A stretch of DNA of 64,000 nt from Trichomonas vaginalis G3 (GCF_026262505.1 NC_067206.1:38267660-38331659); one strand, 5' to 3'. Shown: positions 1 through 9,675, numbered from the stretch's first letter. Notes: generated by a model not told the origin, from the sequence alone. Numbers and translations: made by a program.

Positions 1-909
1 AGGATACTATTACGATGGAAACAGAGATATTAGAATAAGAGATGAAGTAAAGAAGTTGTTTGAGTTAAGGTTAAAGTATAAGAAAGAAGGAAATCCTTTG
101 CAAGAAAATATAAAGCTCATTCTGAACAGTATTTATGGCAAAACTATTCTATCTCCTATTGAGTCAAAAATAACCATAGTAATGACAAAGATGCTATAAG
201 ATATGCCATCAGAAACTACAACCATATAGTGAAGTTCGAAGGTTTGGATGGTTCAGATAAAACTATTTTCAAGCTAACGAAAAGCATTTGCAGACACTTT
301 AACTTCTGTCCACTTGGTGTTAACATTCTATCTATGTCGAAGAGAATAATGTGTGAAGTATTCTGTACTGCTGAGGACTTAGGAATGGACATCTTTTATA
401 GCGATACGGACAGTATGCATCTCTACAATGAAGATATCCCTCGTTTAGCTGAAGAGTTTGAGAAACGTTATGGAAGAGTTCTCATTGGTAAAAACCTTGG
501 TCAATTTCATAGTGACTTCGCAGAAATAACACCTGGAAAACAAAGTTTAGCATACAAGTCAATATTTTGTGGAAAGAAGACTTACATAGACTTACTCACG
601 AATGATTTAAATGAAGTTGCATTTCACTGCAGAATGAAAGGCGTGAAGCAAGATGTTATTGCTTTAACTGCTAATGAAATGTTTCCTGAAGCTATACAAT
701 GCTATTACAATGAAGATAAAGGTTTAATGGTTCCGCAAGGAAAATTTGACAAAGACTCTGAGTTCAGTGTTATGCAGTTATATAAAGCACTTTATGACGG
801 TCAAGAGATTGCATTCGACTTATGTAAGTCATGTCAACCTTGCTTTGAAGAGAAGTTTAACTTCTCAATAACGACTAAAACAAGCTTTATTCGTAAGTTG
901 AAGTTCTGA
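1..909 (+). pseudogene. Protein-primed type DNA polymerase B, C-terminal part, frameshifted
   Basis: The gene enters from outside the window. In the frame starting at base 2 the palm motif B is visible (LILNSIYGKT, about bases 116-145). That frame stops near 199, and the homologous reading continues in another frame from about 181 to the stop at 907-909. The second frame carries motif C (FYSDTDSMH, about bases 391-420), a KTY motif (GKKTYIDLL) and a conserved RMKGVKQD stretch typical of the thumb region of Polinton polymerases. The copy therefore has at least one single-base shift between motifs B and C and is probably inactive. There is no in-frame ATG in the visible part. It would replicate the Polinton genome from a protein primer. 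Confidence 0.85.
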
Positions 910-992
910 GGTCATGAATGAGGTCAGCAATGAGGTCATGAATGAGGTCATGAATGAGGTCATTTATTTTTGTCAGCAATGAGGTCATTCGT
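907..992. repeat. 12-bp minisatellite TGAGGTCATGAA at the polymerase stop codon
   Basis: About six copies of the 12-base unit TGAGGTCA(TG/GC)AA, one interrupted by an AT-rich insert. The first copy begins with the TGA stop codon of the polymerase. The array fills the gap between two convergent genes. Confidence 0.85.
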
Positions 993-1017
993 GATAAAAA
1001 TAAAGCTAGCGTAGATT

Positions 1018-1875
1018 TTACAATACTGCGATGGTAGAGTTTAAGAGTTGTGCTTCAATGTAGAGACAGTCCTTATGGTCTGGAGGTAAGAACACTGGGC
1101 AGTTATGGTCATGAGTGGAGAACATGTCTATCCAAAACTCACGATTGAAGCCAGTTAATTTATAGTATTTAGGGTTAGGAAGTGGTGAAGTTCTTGTATG
1201 ACCAATGAACTCATTTTCAACGCCTTTGGCTATATTAGAGAAAAGAATAGCTTGCTTTCTATCCCAAATGCCAGGTGTTACAATCTTTGAAAATTCATTT
1301 TTCCTCGGAAGCATTGCATCATAATTGAAAACATTCTTGAAATCATCACTTGGTTCAGAGATTTGAAATCTTATACGTAATGGATTTTCTTTCTCTTTAG
1401 CGACTTCATTGAATGGTGAGAATACAATGAATTGACAGTCATGAGTTCCATCTTCATTTTCATTAAATTCATAATGAAAGTCTATAAGTTGTGGCTGACT
1501 ACCTTCTTCCTTCAGTTGTGCAAGAAACTCACGTAAAGGCTGTAAAGTTTGTACTTCAATGTTGAACTTTTTCTCGAACATCTCATTAAATGAAATCATA
1601 CATTGCAACAATGTTGTATCGTCTTTAAAGTATTTGTATATGTGAATGTTTTGGGCGCTTAAAGACTGTTCGTCATTTTCTATCTCGACTTGAAGTATAA
1701 AGTCAACCTTTCTGAAAGCATGTGTTATATACATAGATGTTATGCCAATGTACTTCTCTTCATCTATGTTCACAATCCAGTCTGTTGGAAACTTAAACGT
1801 TACTCTGTTGCCTTTTATTTTGACGTCAGGGTTTTCACTACTGAACGCAACAGATAAAGGTATTTGTCTATACAT
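1018..1875 (-). CDS. Polinton-encoded 285-residue protein, possible minor capsid protein
   Basis: Intact ATG-initiated frame of 285 residues, convergent with the polymerase. I see no catalytic motif, signal peptide or membrane segment. Alternating hydrophobic and polar residues in the first 130 positions (for example VTFKFPTDWIVNI and YIGITSMYITHAF) suggest a beta-rich fold. In Polintons a single jelly-roll penton-like minor capsid gene usually lies close to the major capsid gene, which here starts 0.8 kb away, so a minor capsid role is the best guess from context. The upstream block (TTTATTTTTATCCG before the ATG) resembles those of the neighbouring genes. The function is inferred from position only. 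Confidence 0.55.
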   Translation of the reverse strand: MYRQIPLSVAFSSENPDVKIKGNRVTFKFPTDWIVNIDEEKYIGITSMYITHAFRKVDFILQVEIENDEQSLSAQNIHIYKYFKDDTTLLQCMISFNEMFEKKFNIEVQTLQPLREFLAQLKEEGSQPQLIDFHYEFNENEDGTHDCQFIVFSPFNEVAKEKENPLRIRFQISEPSDDFKNVFNYDAMLPRKNEFSKIVTPGIWDRKQAILFSNIAKGVENEFIGHTRTSPLPNPKYYKLTGFNREFWIDMFSTHDHNCPVFLPPDHKDCLYIEAQLLNSTIAVL

Positions 1876-1899
1876 TTAATTCGGATAAAAATAAACCAT

Positions 1900-2172
1900 T
1901 TACTCTTTCTTTGCTTCAGCTTCTTTAGCTTTTTGTTCTTCCTTTGCTTTTGCTTCTTCTCTAGCTTTCTTCGCCAGCAAACGTGGGTTCTTTTGTCTTC
2001 CAGCAGCTAATGCAGCAAGTTGTTTTTCACTAAGTTTTCTCTTTGGTCTCTCTGGCTTTTGTTCTTGTTTTTGTTCCTTCAGTTCGGATAAAATTTGCTC
2101 ACGAATTTCTTTCTTCAATGCTTCAACATCTATGACCCCTTGGGTCTTGTCCGTAGGGCTTGTCTGAGTCAT
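1900..2172 (-). CDS. Small Lys/Glu/Ala-rich basic protein, possible virion core protein
   Basis: A 90-residue ATG-initiated frame. The middle (about residues 44-70) is very basic and contains KRKLSEKQLAALAAGRQK, followed by a highly charged K/E/A-rich helix to the end. Short proteins with a 'basic patch plus LSEKQLAAL-like helix' are common in double jelly-roll viruses and Polintons as putative DNA-binding core components, but composition alone cannot prove this. It lies 24 bp upstream of the 285-residue gene in the same orientation, with an AT-rich block (ATTTTTTATCTGCAG) before its ATG. No membrane segment is visible. Confidence 0.55.
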   Translation of the reverse strand: MTQTSPTDKTQGVIDVEALKKEIREQILSELKEQKQEQKPERPKRKLSEKQLAALAAGRQKNPRLLAKKAREEAKAKEEQKAKEAEAKKE

Positions 2173-2217
2173 TTGACTGCAGATAAAAAATAAAATTAAA
2201 ACTTTAACCGATGTAAA

Positions 2218-2652
2218 ATGAGCTTGTCAAAATCAGAGCGAGAGTCTATTATATTAAATGACGCCAGAGGAATACAACATCCTTTCTATTATGTAAGTCA
2301 GAGTAAAGATGGTAAAATATACGTAAGAAAAAGAAAGGTTCCATTAGCGAATGCAGAAAGCGACAACATTAAGGTGCATGGCAAGGGTGAAGTCCACGAA
2401 GCCCATATAAAACCTTCTGTTCAAACTGAGCCACCAAAAGAACAAGAAGAAAAGAAGCCAGATGTACTTTCAATAACGAACCAAGAGCTTATTGCAAAGT
2501 TCGTGAATTTCATTGAAAAACAAACCGAGTCAAAGAATCCTGACCCGCCAGTGAAAGAAGTTGAGACAAAAGAGAATGTACAGTTCATTGAAAATGTCAA
2601 GAAACAACTTCCACCACGAATGTCAAGAAGAAGAGTGAGAATAATGAAGTAA
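2218..2652 (+). CDS. Polinton small protein with a PFYYV-KDG-RKRKVPL module
   Basis: A 144-residue ATG-initiated protein, divergent from the 90-residue gene with only 45 bp between them. Residues about 21-41 read PFYYVSQSKDGKIYVRKRKV, which matches in spacing a segment of the small protein at 4774-5010 (FYIHTMKDGRVQFRKIKQPL), so the two share a mini-domain. The rest is a Pro/Glu/Lys-rich linker and a C-terminal helix ending in a basic tail (MSRRRVRIMK). I do not recognise the family. Position directly before the capsid gene, 27 bp away, suggests a virion or assembly role. Confidence 0.55.
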   Translation: MSLSKSERESIILNDARGIQHPFYYVSQSKDGKIYVRKRKVPLANAESDNIKVHGKGEVHEAHIKPSVQTEPPKEQEEKKPDVLSITNQELIAKFVNFIEKQTESKNPDPPVKEVETKENVQFIENVKKQLPPRMSRRRVRIMK

Positions 2653-2679
2653 ATAGATATTTTTATCTGAAGTAAATAC

Positions 2680-4254
2680 ATGCAGAACGAACAGCTAAAC
2701 GAATTTACTCCAGCAGAGCATATTCATCAGATTCGCTCATATTTCGATATCATTGATAATGCAGTTCAAATTGGTGACACTAATAGAAAATATTCTGACG
2801 CAAAGATTCCATCACAACCTGGAACTGCTAAAGATAACACATGGGTAACATTCAATCTCTCACCTCCTGGTGAAAATATGTTGGACCTTTACAATACATT
2901 CATTACGTATAAAATGGAAGGTCAATTTATTGTAGATAAAGAAATTGGTTCAGGTTCCAATAAAACAAACCCACCAGGATTTTGGATTGGTTTCGATGAC
3001 GCTTTCTATGCAGTTGCTGGATATCAAATCCTTGCAAATGGTCGTATCGTATATTCTCAAGACAACGCAAGAGAAGAAGCATATATAACTTCAAACTCAC
3101 AAACTACCGAACAAATAAAGAAAGTAGATGTTTTCTCAAAGACTCGACATGAAGATGTATGGAGTCATTCGGGAACATGCAGAACAGGACAAATTGTTAG
3201 TGGTCCAATTACAGCAGGAAAATCATTTGATTTTAAGCTTCGTTTAAGAATTCCTGTTAGAAGATTCCTTCCATTAGAAGCTATAAGATTTATTCCAGCT
3301 TTTGTTGGTAACATTCAGCTTAAAGTAAAGTTCAGTAGCGACGCATTACAATGCACATCTATATCTGTAAATGATATCATTGCTTTCAATCCAACTCTTA
3401 AAGTTGCATTTGCTTCAGATTCAAATCCACCGACAAATAAATTTGTTCCATGGAATGAACCATTCACTATGATAACGAAGGCAGTAGAAGCTAGTGGAAC
3501 AGTTACTATTACAACTGTAACCCAGCAACTATTTCGAACAAAGATGGATTTTAATGAATGTTTCATTCATCCAAAGTCATTCTCTTTAGACCCTAACATT
3601 TATACAGAACTTGTAGAACATTATACAAACGAGGCTTTATGTTTTCCTGTTAAAGTTATGGATTGGATTCCTATGGACGGTTCATTCTCAAAGAATACAG
3701 ATAGTTCAAGTGCAACATTTACAGCAGCTTATACGCCTATTAATGTTAAAAGTATTTGGGCACTATTTAGAAAGAAAGACAACTATTATGTTAATTTTGA
3801 GAACCCTAAGTTTAAATATCTTCAGCTTTCCATGGGAGCTTATGGAAATATGCCTGCAGAACCTGAAAAATCATATGGACCTGTATTTTATGAAATGGTT
3901 GCGAACGCTTGCAATACAAACAATGATATGATTGGATTTAATGAAGATGTTATGAGGTCATTGGTGGATGATGGTAGTGTGGAACATAAATGGGATAGCT
4001 ATGACAACACACATTTCTTATGTGGTTTTCCAACTGAAGTGGACTTTTGCTTCCAGCAAGGTCAAACATCTACTGCTCCAATAACATACAAATTGTCTGT
4101 TAAAGGACCTATTGAACTAGCAACTGAAAACGTACCAAAGCCACTTATTGGATTTATGAGGGATTGTTGCTTTGCAATACAAGTAAGACAGTCAGGCATA
4201 CCAATAATAAGACTTGACGACTATAACTTAGCAACTGACGACAGTGAGGAATAA
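2680..4254 (+). CDS. Major capsid protein candidate (double jelly-roll type)
   Basis: Intact 524-residue frame from an ATG. Length, beta-rich sequence and position fit the double jelly-roll major capsid proteins of Polintons. Two similar-sized beta-rich halves are visible, with a joint near residues 190-230 (RIPVRRFLPLEAIRF followed by GNIQLKVKF). The broken gene at 27408-29029 has the same order of features (VNDLLAFQ then GEIILKYYV), which supports homology between the two elements' capsid genes. It would form the capsomers of a virus-like particle around the element's DNA. No signal or membrane segment is seen. A minor capsid role is less likely because of its size. Confidence 0.65.
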   Translation: MQNEQLNEFTPAEHIHQIRSYFDIIDNAVQIGDTNRKYSDAKIPSQPGTAKDNTWVTFNLSPPGENMLDLYNTFITYKMEGQFIVDKEIGSGSNKTNPPGFWIGFDDAFYAVAGYQILANGRIVYSQDNAREEAYITSNSQTTEQIKKVDVFSKTRHEDVWSHSGTCRTGQIVSGPITAGKSFDFKLRLRIPVRRFLPLEAIRFIPAFVGNIQLKVKFSSDALQCTSISVNDIIAFNPTLKVAFASDSNPPTNKFVPWNEPFTMITKAVEASGTVTITTVTQQLFRTKMDFNECFIHPKSFSLDPNIYTELVEHYTNEALCFPVKVMDWIPMDGSFSKNTDSSSATFTAAYTPINVKSIWALFRKKDNYYVNFENPKFKYLQLSMGAYGNMPAEPEKSYGPVFYEMVANACNTNNDMIGFNEDVMRSLVDDGSVEHKWDSYDNTHFLCGFPTEVDFCFQQGQTSTAPITYKLSVKGPIELATENVPKPLIGFMRDCCFAIQVRQSGIPIIRLDDYNLATDDSEE

Positions 4255-4284
4255 AGGATGAACGTTTATTTTTAAAGCTTATAA

Positions 4285-4725
4285 ATGAGTTCTTCATCAA
4301 GCTCTCGTGAACCTTCACCATCTATGAAACAAACTTTACCAAACGATTATGGAGCACCTATTGAATATTTCTTACGAGCTGCACAATGGCAAAGAGCAGT
4401 CTCACCAAGGTTAGGTGTTCCACCAGCTCCTGTCAAAAATAGCATTTGGTCAAGTCCTTATATAAAATATGGTCTCCCACTAGGTTTGCTAGCTACAGCA
4501 GGAGCAGTAATGATGTTGAAAGGAAATAAAGCAAATGTTGTAAATAATACTGAAGTAGCTGAAGTTAAACAAACTCCAACACCTTCACAAACAACACCTT
4601 CAATGACTCCTGAACCTATGGAATTACAAAATCCTGTTCAAAAGTCAACTCCAAAACCGACTCGAACATTTAAACCAGAACCTACTCCTCAAATAAATCG
4701 TAAAACTCCTGCGTTTCCTTACTGA
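4285..4725 (+). CDS. Small membrane-anchored Pro/Thr-rich protein
   Basis: A 146-residue ATG-initiated frame, 30 bp after the capsid candidate on the same strand. The N-terminus is Ser-rich, one hydrophobic span lies at about residues 57-77 (YGLPLGLLATAGAVMML), and the C-terminal half is Pro/Thr/Gln-rich and probably disordered. One membrane span in a virion module suggests a minor virion membrane protein or a capsid-associated peptide, but no family motif is recognised. The gene starts right after TTTATTTTTAAAGCTTATAA, the usual AT-rich start region of this element. Confidence 0.5.
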   Translation: MSSSSSSREPSPSMKQTLPNDYGAPIEYFLRAAQWQRAVSPRLGVPPAPVKNSIWSSPYIKYGLPLGLLATAGAVMMLKGNKANVVNNTEVAEVKQTPTPSQTTPSMTPEPMELQNPVQKSTPKPTRTFKPEPTPQINRKTPAFPY

Positions 4726-4773
4726 AAAAATAACGTTATTTTTATTTAATATTAAAATTTTTATTTGATTGAA

Positions 4774-5010
4774 ATGACAAATAAAGTCACTGAAGCAATG
4801 AAACAAAAGTTTTTGGTAGAATACATTAAATCAGGAACTATTCCAGAAGGTTTTTACATTCATACTATGAAGGATGGTAGAGTTCAGTTTAGAAAGATAA
4901 AGCAACCATTAGATAAAGAAGGAATTTTGAGAAAGATTAAACTTCATGAGGACAACATTGCTGAACTTAAGAAGAAGTTAGAAGAGTTGGAGAAAGGAAG
5001 AGAGTTATAA
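4774..5010 (+). CDS. Small coiled-coil protein sharing the KDG-RK module
   Basis: A 78-residue protein. I start it at the ATG at 4774 because upstream in-frame codons are only TTG-type. Residues about 23-46 carry FYIHTMKDGRVQFRKIKQPL, paralogous to the segment in the protein at 2218-2652, followed by a short C-terminal coiled coil (IAELKKKLEELEKG). No enzymatic motif. Probably a structural or regulatory protein of the element; the function is unknown. Confidence 0.5.
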   Translation: MTNKVTEAMKQKFLVEYIKSGTIPEGFYIHTMKDGRVQFRKIKQPLDKEGILRKIKLHEDNIAELKKKLEELEKGREL

Positions 5011-5051
5011 AGCAATGAGTTCAACAGGGTGAAAAAAGAGGTGAAAAAAGA

Positions 5052-5065
5052 GGTGAGATCTCACC
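5052..5065. other. Perfect 14-bp palindrome GGTGAGATCTCACC
   Basis: Perfect dyad at the end of a short purine-rich direct repeat (GGTGAAAAAAGA twice), downstream of the 78-residue gene. It could form a transcript-end hairpin or a protein-binding site. Confidence 0.5.
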
Positions 5066-5162
5066 ACTTCACCTAAATCTATTTTTGTGCTATGTTTTCA
5101 TACGTGTGAGGGTGGTGATATCATTAATTTTTAAGTTTATTTTTTATTTTATTTTTATATAA

Positions 5163-5488
5163 ATGACGAAACTATTGAGATAACAAACTACAACGGTCAT
5201 GAGTTCAAGAATTTGTTCTTCGTTCCTCGTGAAAATACATTCTATCAGATACGAGGGAGAAAGGGTAAAGTTAGTTTGAGCGTTTATGAAGGAATGAAGA
5301 ATGGAAAGTTTATACAAGCATACGATACAAACGGTAAGCGTGTTTCATTAGCTTTGTCAAAACTTACTAACATTTATTTTGACAGTGACTTTGACTCTGA
5401 CGATTGGAGCGACAGCAGCGATACTGAAGAATATGAACTATTGTGTGAAGCACAGCAATGGGAAGAGTTGCAATACTTTTGTAAGTGA
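5163..5488 (+). pseudogene. Small acidic-tailed Polinton gene, start codon out of frame
   Basis: A frame covering 5162-5488 encodes about 108 residues ending in a Ser/Asp-rich acidic segment (SDFDSDDWSDSSDTEE). It starts without an in-frame ATG. The only ATG preceded by the typical AT-rich block (TTTTTATATAA) is at 5163, one base out of register, and meets a stop after six codons. The simplest reading is a one-base indel just after the start codon. No family is recognised. It is the last gene before the element's right end. Confidence 0.45.
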
Positions 5489-5508
5489 GAACGTTTATTT
5501 TTTACAGT

Positions 5509-5584
5509 AGTGAAGTCGTTAGTGAAAACATTAGTGAATTCGTTAGTGAAAACATTAGTGAATTCGTTAGTGAAGTCGTTAGTG
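5509..5584. repeat. 12-bp minisatellite AGTGAANTCGTT / AGTGAAAACATT
   Basis: Six consecutive 12-base units alternating between AGTGAAGTCGTT, AGTGAAAACATT and AGTGAATTCGTT, located between the last gene and the proposed right terminus. Unit length equals that of the array at 907-992 but the sequence is unrelated. Confidence 0.9.
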
Positions 5585-5640
5585 GCTTTATAAATATTTA
5601 AGGTTAAGTTGGTGTTGTCGTTTGTGTTGTAAAATATACG

Positions 5641-5725
5641 TTAACGGTTTTGTAAGGTGTCAAATTCACAAGTATTGCGTACGGAGGAACGCAGTGCCTC
5701 AGTACACAACTTAGGTATACTAACT
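5641..5725. repeat. Putative right terminal repeat of Polinton 1
   Basis: Gene-free sequence with a GC-richer patch (GCGTACGGAGGAACGCAG) ending in GGTATACTAACT. Read from 5725 inward it begins with AG and shares the spacing AGT-AGTATA-GTTGTGT with the proven terminus at 9804. The partner copy lies outside the window. Confidence 0.4.
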
Positions 5726-5821
5726 ACAATTAAAAAACATTAATTAAAAATAGAAGGTGAAAGTGTTTATTCAAAGAAGGTGCAAGATTATGATGTTTTG
5801 AGGGTGAAATAAATTTAATAA

Positions 5822-7096
5822 TTATTTATGTGATTTAAGAGTAATACGATCATCGGTAGCTTGAAGACCTCTCTTTATAGCTCTTAATGCCGCAAACTTT
5901 TTTTGAACTTGCTTTGAATTTTTGAATGCTTTGATTAAATCTTTTGTTGTATCATACATTCTGAAATATCTGTTCATCATTTCTGGCATTGTTGGTAAAT
6001 TTAACCTGTATCTTATTGCTACAATCGTTTCAAACATACTTTCATTGAAATGCAATATTGTGACTGCCATCCTAATTGGCCAAGAAGCATGCCAATTAAT
6101 ATTTTTATTAGCAAGCATTGCTTTGATATGGTTTATCGATTCAACTACTTGAGTTGAATGAATCTTTTTTACCATATCAAAGATTTTTACGGTATCTTCG
6201 AGGAATTTTTTAAGTGTTTTTATAGCAGTTTTATTTTTTGCATATTTCCATGGTTTAATCATCTTGCATTTTTCAGGATCTGGACAAAATTTATGATTTT
6301 CGGCATAATGTTTAGCGGAATTCAACCATAAAAACTTCTTTGTTTTAATTGACATATGTGTGTCATTGAGAAGTTGCCTAAGCCAACGCAATAAATTCTT
6401 TGAAATGCTAGATAAGATTCTGAATTCTGGCAGTTTGAGCTTTTTCTGTATATTGTTAAGAAAATGTCCAGGATCTCTGTATTCTCTGATACCTTTGAAC
6501 GTATTTTTGATTGTAGAAACAATTTTGAAATCGCCATCATGCACAAAAAAATTTACACGTTTTTCATTATTCCAACGCTTCAGCATTCTTTTTAAGCCTT
6601 CAAATTCCATTTCATTTGATTTTCCGTTGAAATTACCTTTGAAATTTTTAAAAGATTTAGATATCACTTCCCAATCTACAATTTTTTTGAGTTTCTCTTC
6701 TACAAATTGTACATAGCAAAACATTGCATTTCTTCTCTGACTCCAAGAACCGTCAAACAAAAGTCCCGAACATTTTCTCATTCGAGATTTCCAATAATTA
6801 ACAGATTCTCTGGCAACTTCTATGATAACACGACCAACCTTTTCTTGGACTCGATGAAATGTAGCTTCTGACGGAACTTTGATGTTATTCAGCATGAATT
6901 GAAATTCTGATTGGCAAAATGTAGCGCCGCTCAATAATACAGATAGCACAAATTCAACAGTGTTGACGACATATGGCTCTACCCTATTTTTCGCGCTTTG
7001 AACTAAGTTCTTTATACGCTTTGCAACTGCTTTTGTTCGCCGCGGCATGAAAAATGAAGAATAACTTGACGGTTTCTTGAACAAATGGTCGCACAT
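5822..7096 (-). CDS. Transposase-like protein (RNase H-fold, Mutator/Kolobok-like), intact
   Basis: Intact ATG-initiated frame of 424 residues. The N-terminus is basic (RRTKAVAKRIKNL). Key segments in order are LLFDGSWSQRRNA (about residue 112), FFVHDGDFKIV (about 190), RDPGHFLNNIQKKL (about 215) and STQVVESINHIKAML with WPIRMAVTILHFNES (about 325-360). These correspond one for one to segments in the broken gene at 7791-9675. The DGSW-x-x-RRNA and DGD motifs resemble the first two catalytic Asp of Mutator/Kolobok-like DDE transposases. A third acidic residue may be the E in VVES. No flanking inverted repeats were found. It sits about 100 bp from the end of Polinton 1, so it is probably host-flank or a relict transposon gene. 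Confidence 0.55.
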   Translation of the reverse strand: MCDHLFKKPSSYSSFFMPRRTKAVAKRIKNLVQSAKNRVEPYVVNTVEFVLSVLLSGATFCQSEFQFMLNNIKVPSEATFHRVQEKVGRVIIEVARESVNYWKSRMRKCSGLLFDGSWSQRRNAMFCYVQFVEEKLKKIVDWEVISKSFKNFKGNFNGKSNEMEFEGLKRMLKRWNNEKRVNFFVHDGDFKIVSTIKNTFKGIREYRDPGHFLNNIQKKLKLPEFRILSSISKNLLRWLRQLLNDTHMSIKTKKFLWLNSAKHYAENHKFCPDPEKCKMIKPWKYAKNKTAIKTLKKFLEDTVKIFDMVKKIHSTQVVESINHIKAMLANKNINWHASWPIRMAVTILHFNESMFETIVAIRYRLNLPTMPEMMNRYFRMYDTTKDLIKAFKNSKQVQKKFAALRAIKRGLQATDDRITLKSHK

Positions 7097-7790
7097 TCAA
7101 ATATTGTGATGTACGATCAGGATAAAAGAATGTTGTTGCCGTGAATTTAGAAAATAGCAAAATTTCAATTTACGCAATCGAGATATAACTTGATCGTTTG
7201 AGCGATAACCATGGCACCCATAGTATTAATGAAAGTACTCATACTTACAATTATTTTCTCCCATAGGAATATTGTTCAATATACTTCACCTATAGAGGAA
7301 ATCTCGAAATAAAATCGAATTTTTTCAAAAATTACAAAAATCAATTTTTTACAAAGATGTTCGAAAAATAACATTATATACGCATCAAATCAAAGCATTA
7401 TATGGAGCATTATAATTCTATATATGATTGTCCATCTTGCTGTTGTGCTATTTTTTTTAAACAATAATTTCATTGTTGAAATTAAATTTGCAATTTCAGT
7501 AAAAATTGCGACCCATCATTTTGAATATAATTGAATTAATACATTTATTGTAAGAATATTATATACCAAATATTAGACTTCCACATGAATCCTGGTATGA
7601 TATTATAAGTATTGCAAAATTAGAAAAAAATATGCTCATGATATACTAAAATTCATGTTTCAAGGTTAACTTATAAATAAAATAAGTTCGAGAAATGCAT
7701 CACTAAATATTTGAGCTTGTGCACTATAATGCTATATAATAGTCTTCACTGTTTTTAATATATTGACTTTGCTAGACTTGATTTTTTTCA
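7097..7790. other. Intergenic AT-rich region, no gene seen
   Basis: About 690 bases between the two transposase-like genes. No coding frame, clear repeat or inverted terminus was recognised on either strand. Short low-quality inverted similarity exists between about 7400 and 7730. Confidence 0.5.
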
Positions 7791-9675
7791 TCACCCTAAT
7801 GAGTGCCCATCCTTAAAAGTTGGGGATTTTGATACAACAAATTTGTTTGTTGGGAAAACAACCAGACCTGAATCAACTGGACAATTTTCAATAACTTTCT
7901 GGGCAACTTCGTCATCAAGAGGTTCGCGCTGCAAACCCATTGACAAGTAGATTGAAGAATCAATAATCATGCTTGCATTATAATCTTTGATCAAAATTAC
8001 TGCGTATTTATAATCTTTTGAAAAACGTACGTACAAATATGGAATGGATAAAACAGCACTTTGGAAATCAACATTATCTAATGCGACATTAGTAATAAAA
8101 AAGAACTTTCTTTTCCAATCTTTAATTGGAATATTTCCAATTAAATCCTTTTTCTTATGTGCAATTTTAATTGTATTTGTTTCTTTTTTAGGAGATTTAT
8201 AAGCTTCTGCCTCAGGTTCAACGTTTGCTTTATGCTTTCTTGCCCACCTAACTGCAATTGCTCGTTTTTTGGTTTCTTTTTGTGCACGATGATTCCGAAC
8301 ATGTTCTGAGCGGCTCTCAATTTTTTTGATACGGTTCTGAATTTGTTCGTCATACATTGAAATATCAAATTTGAAAAATTCTGTTCTAAGCAATTCTTTC
8401 CACCTTGGTTCGTTATAAGCAATGACAACGACAAACATTCTAATGACAAAACCGATTGACCACGATGAAAATTTTGGAATTAATTGGGCCTTGAGTGCAT
8501 TAATGCTCTCATTAAAGTTTGTATGAAGACCTTTCCTAATACATCTAAATAAGAAAGCTGTAGCATCAATTGTTTCGCAAATTTCGGAATAATTTTGACG
8601 ATTTAGATACTTTTTCTTTGTGTCAAGCCATTTTTGTACCTTCTGTTCAATTGTAAGTGTATTGTCTGCAAATATGATTCTAAATTGAGATTCCAAAAAA
8701 TGCAATTGATCTTTAAATTTATTAAAAGCATGTTTGATTAAATGATTAGAATCCTTTGTAATTTGAATTGAGGTTTTTGAATGATTTAATGCTGTATTGG
8801 TTTTTACATCACCATCTGATACAAAAGTATGAATTTTTGGAAAAATGTCAGAATTGATAATAGAATTAAGAGCAGTGATTTCCATCATATTGGCTTGTAT
8901 ATCAGGATCACTAATTACAGTTTTATATCCATCAATTTTATATTTTGTTACAATTCGAAAACCACAAATTTTATTAAGTACAATATTTGCCAAACTTGAA
9001 AAAGATGAAAAAGCATTTCTTCTTCCAGTCCAAGCACAGTCATAAGCTGCTTTCATATCATCAGTTATGTATTTTTGTATGCGATTTAAACAAAATTCTT
9101 CAAGTGAAGGACCGAGAGCAGCTTGTCTCTTATTCAATGTATCAACAGATGGTACTTTCACTCCTGCATATGTTAATATGTCGAAATATTTTTGGATTCC
9201 TATTCCGTGAATGTAGCAATTGAACAAATGCTTGTCTAATTCTTGATCTGTATACTTTTCATGGAATGTTTTTGACTTTTCTTTCTCTTTCTCGCCTTCA
9301 AAGATCTTCTTCTTCAAAAATCTCTTCTTCCTCTAATTCTTCGCCGGTTTCATAATCATCTTGTATCGGTTCGCACGTTTGTTGCCATATCATTTCGTCA
9401 TTTTGCATTTTTGTGCATTCTTTACTAGAATTGAAAGTGCATTGACACATTTGCAGAGAAGAAGTACTCTCATTGTTATTAAAATTATATAATCTACTAT
9501 AAATGAATTCTTCTGGAATCGCGCCATCTGGAACTGAGATTTCAGCTCTAGAAATCTCCGCAAAAGTACTTATATTTAGTGGTGATTTGAAAATACTAGA
9601 TGGTCTGATAATAGTAATCATTGTTCCATCTTTACAACCAAGCTTTTCACTGTGAATAGTGTTACCATCATTCAA
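7791..9675 (-). pseudogene. Transposase-like gene, paralogue of the 5822-7096 gene, frameshifted
   Basis: Two frames join at about 9298-9317. The upstream 125-residue piece has no ATG and ends in an acidic run; the downstream piece is about 508 residues. The downstream piece carries YDCAWTGRRNAFSS, FVSDGDVKTNTAL, KDSNHLIKHAFNK and NFNESINALKAQLIPKFSSW, matching in order the segments of the neighbouring intact protein, with clear divergence (CAW instead of GSW). A C-terminal extension of about 170 residues is absent from the paralogue. The missing start and the frame change indicate a decayed copy or a gene misread by one base in the GA-rich run. Its promoter side is 130 bp from the left end of Polinton 2. 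Confidence 0.5.

Larger units (their letters stand above)
1..5725. mobile_element. Polinton/Maverick element 1, right part (left end outside window)
   Basis: This block holds the 3' end of a protein-primed-type B-family DNA polymerase, a 524-residue capsid candidate and five or six small, closely packed genes on both strands, the usual make-up of a Polinton. Genes stop at 5488. The proposed outer end at 5725 rests on the last bases, GGTATACTAACT: read inward they begin AGTTAGTATACC and continue to GTTGTGT, resembling the proven terminus of the second Polinton (AGTAGTATATG, then GTTGTGT). The left terminal repeat and the target duplication lie outside the window, so the boundary is an inference. 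Gene order and orientation differ from the second element, so this is a different lineage rather than a copy. Confidence 0.75.
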
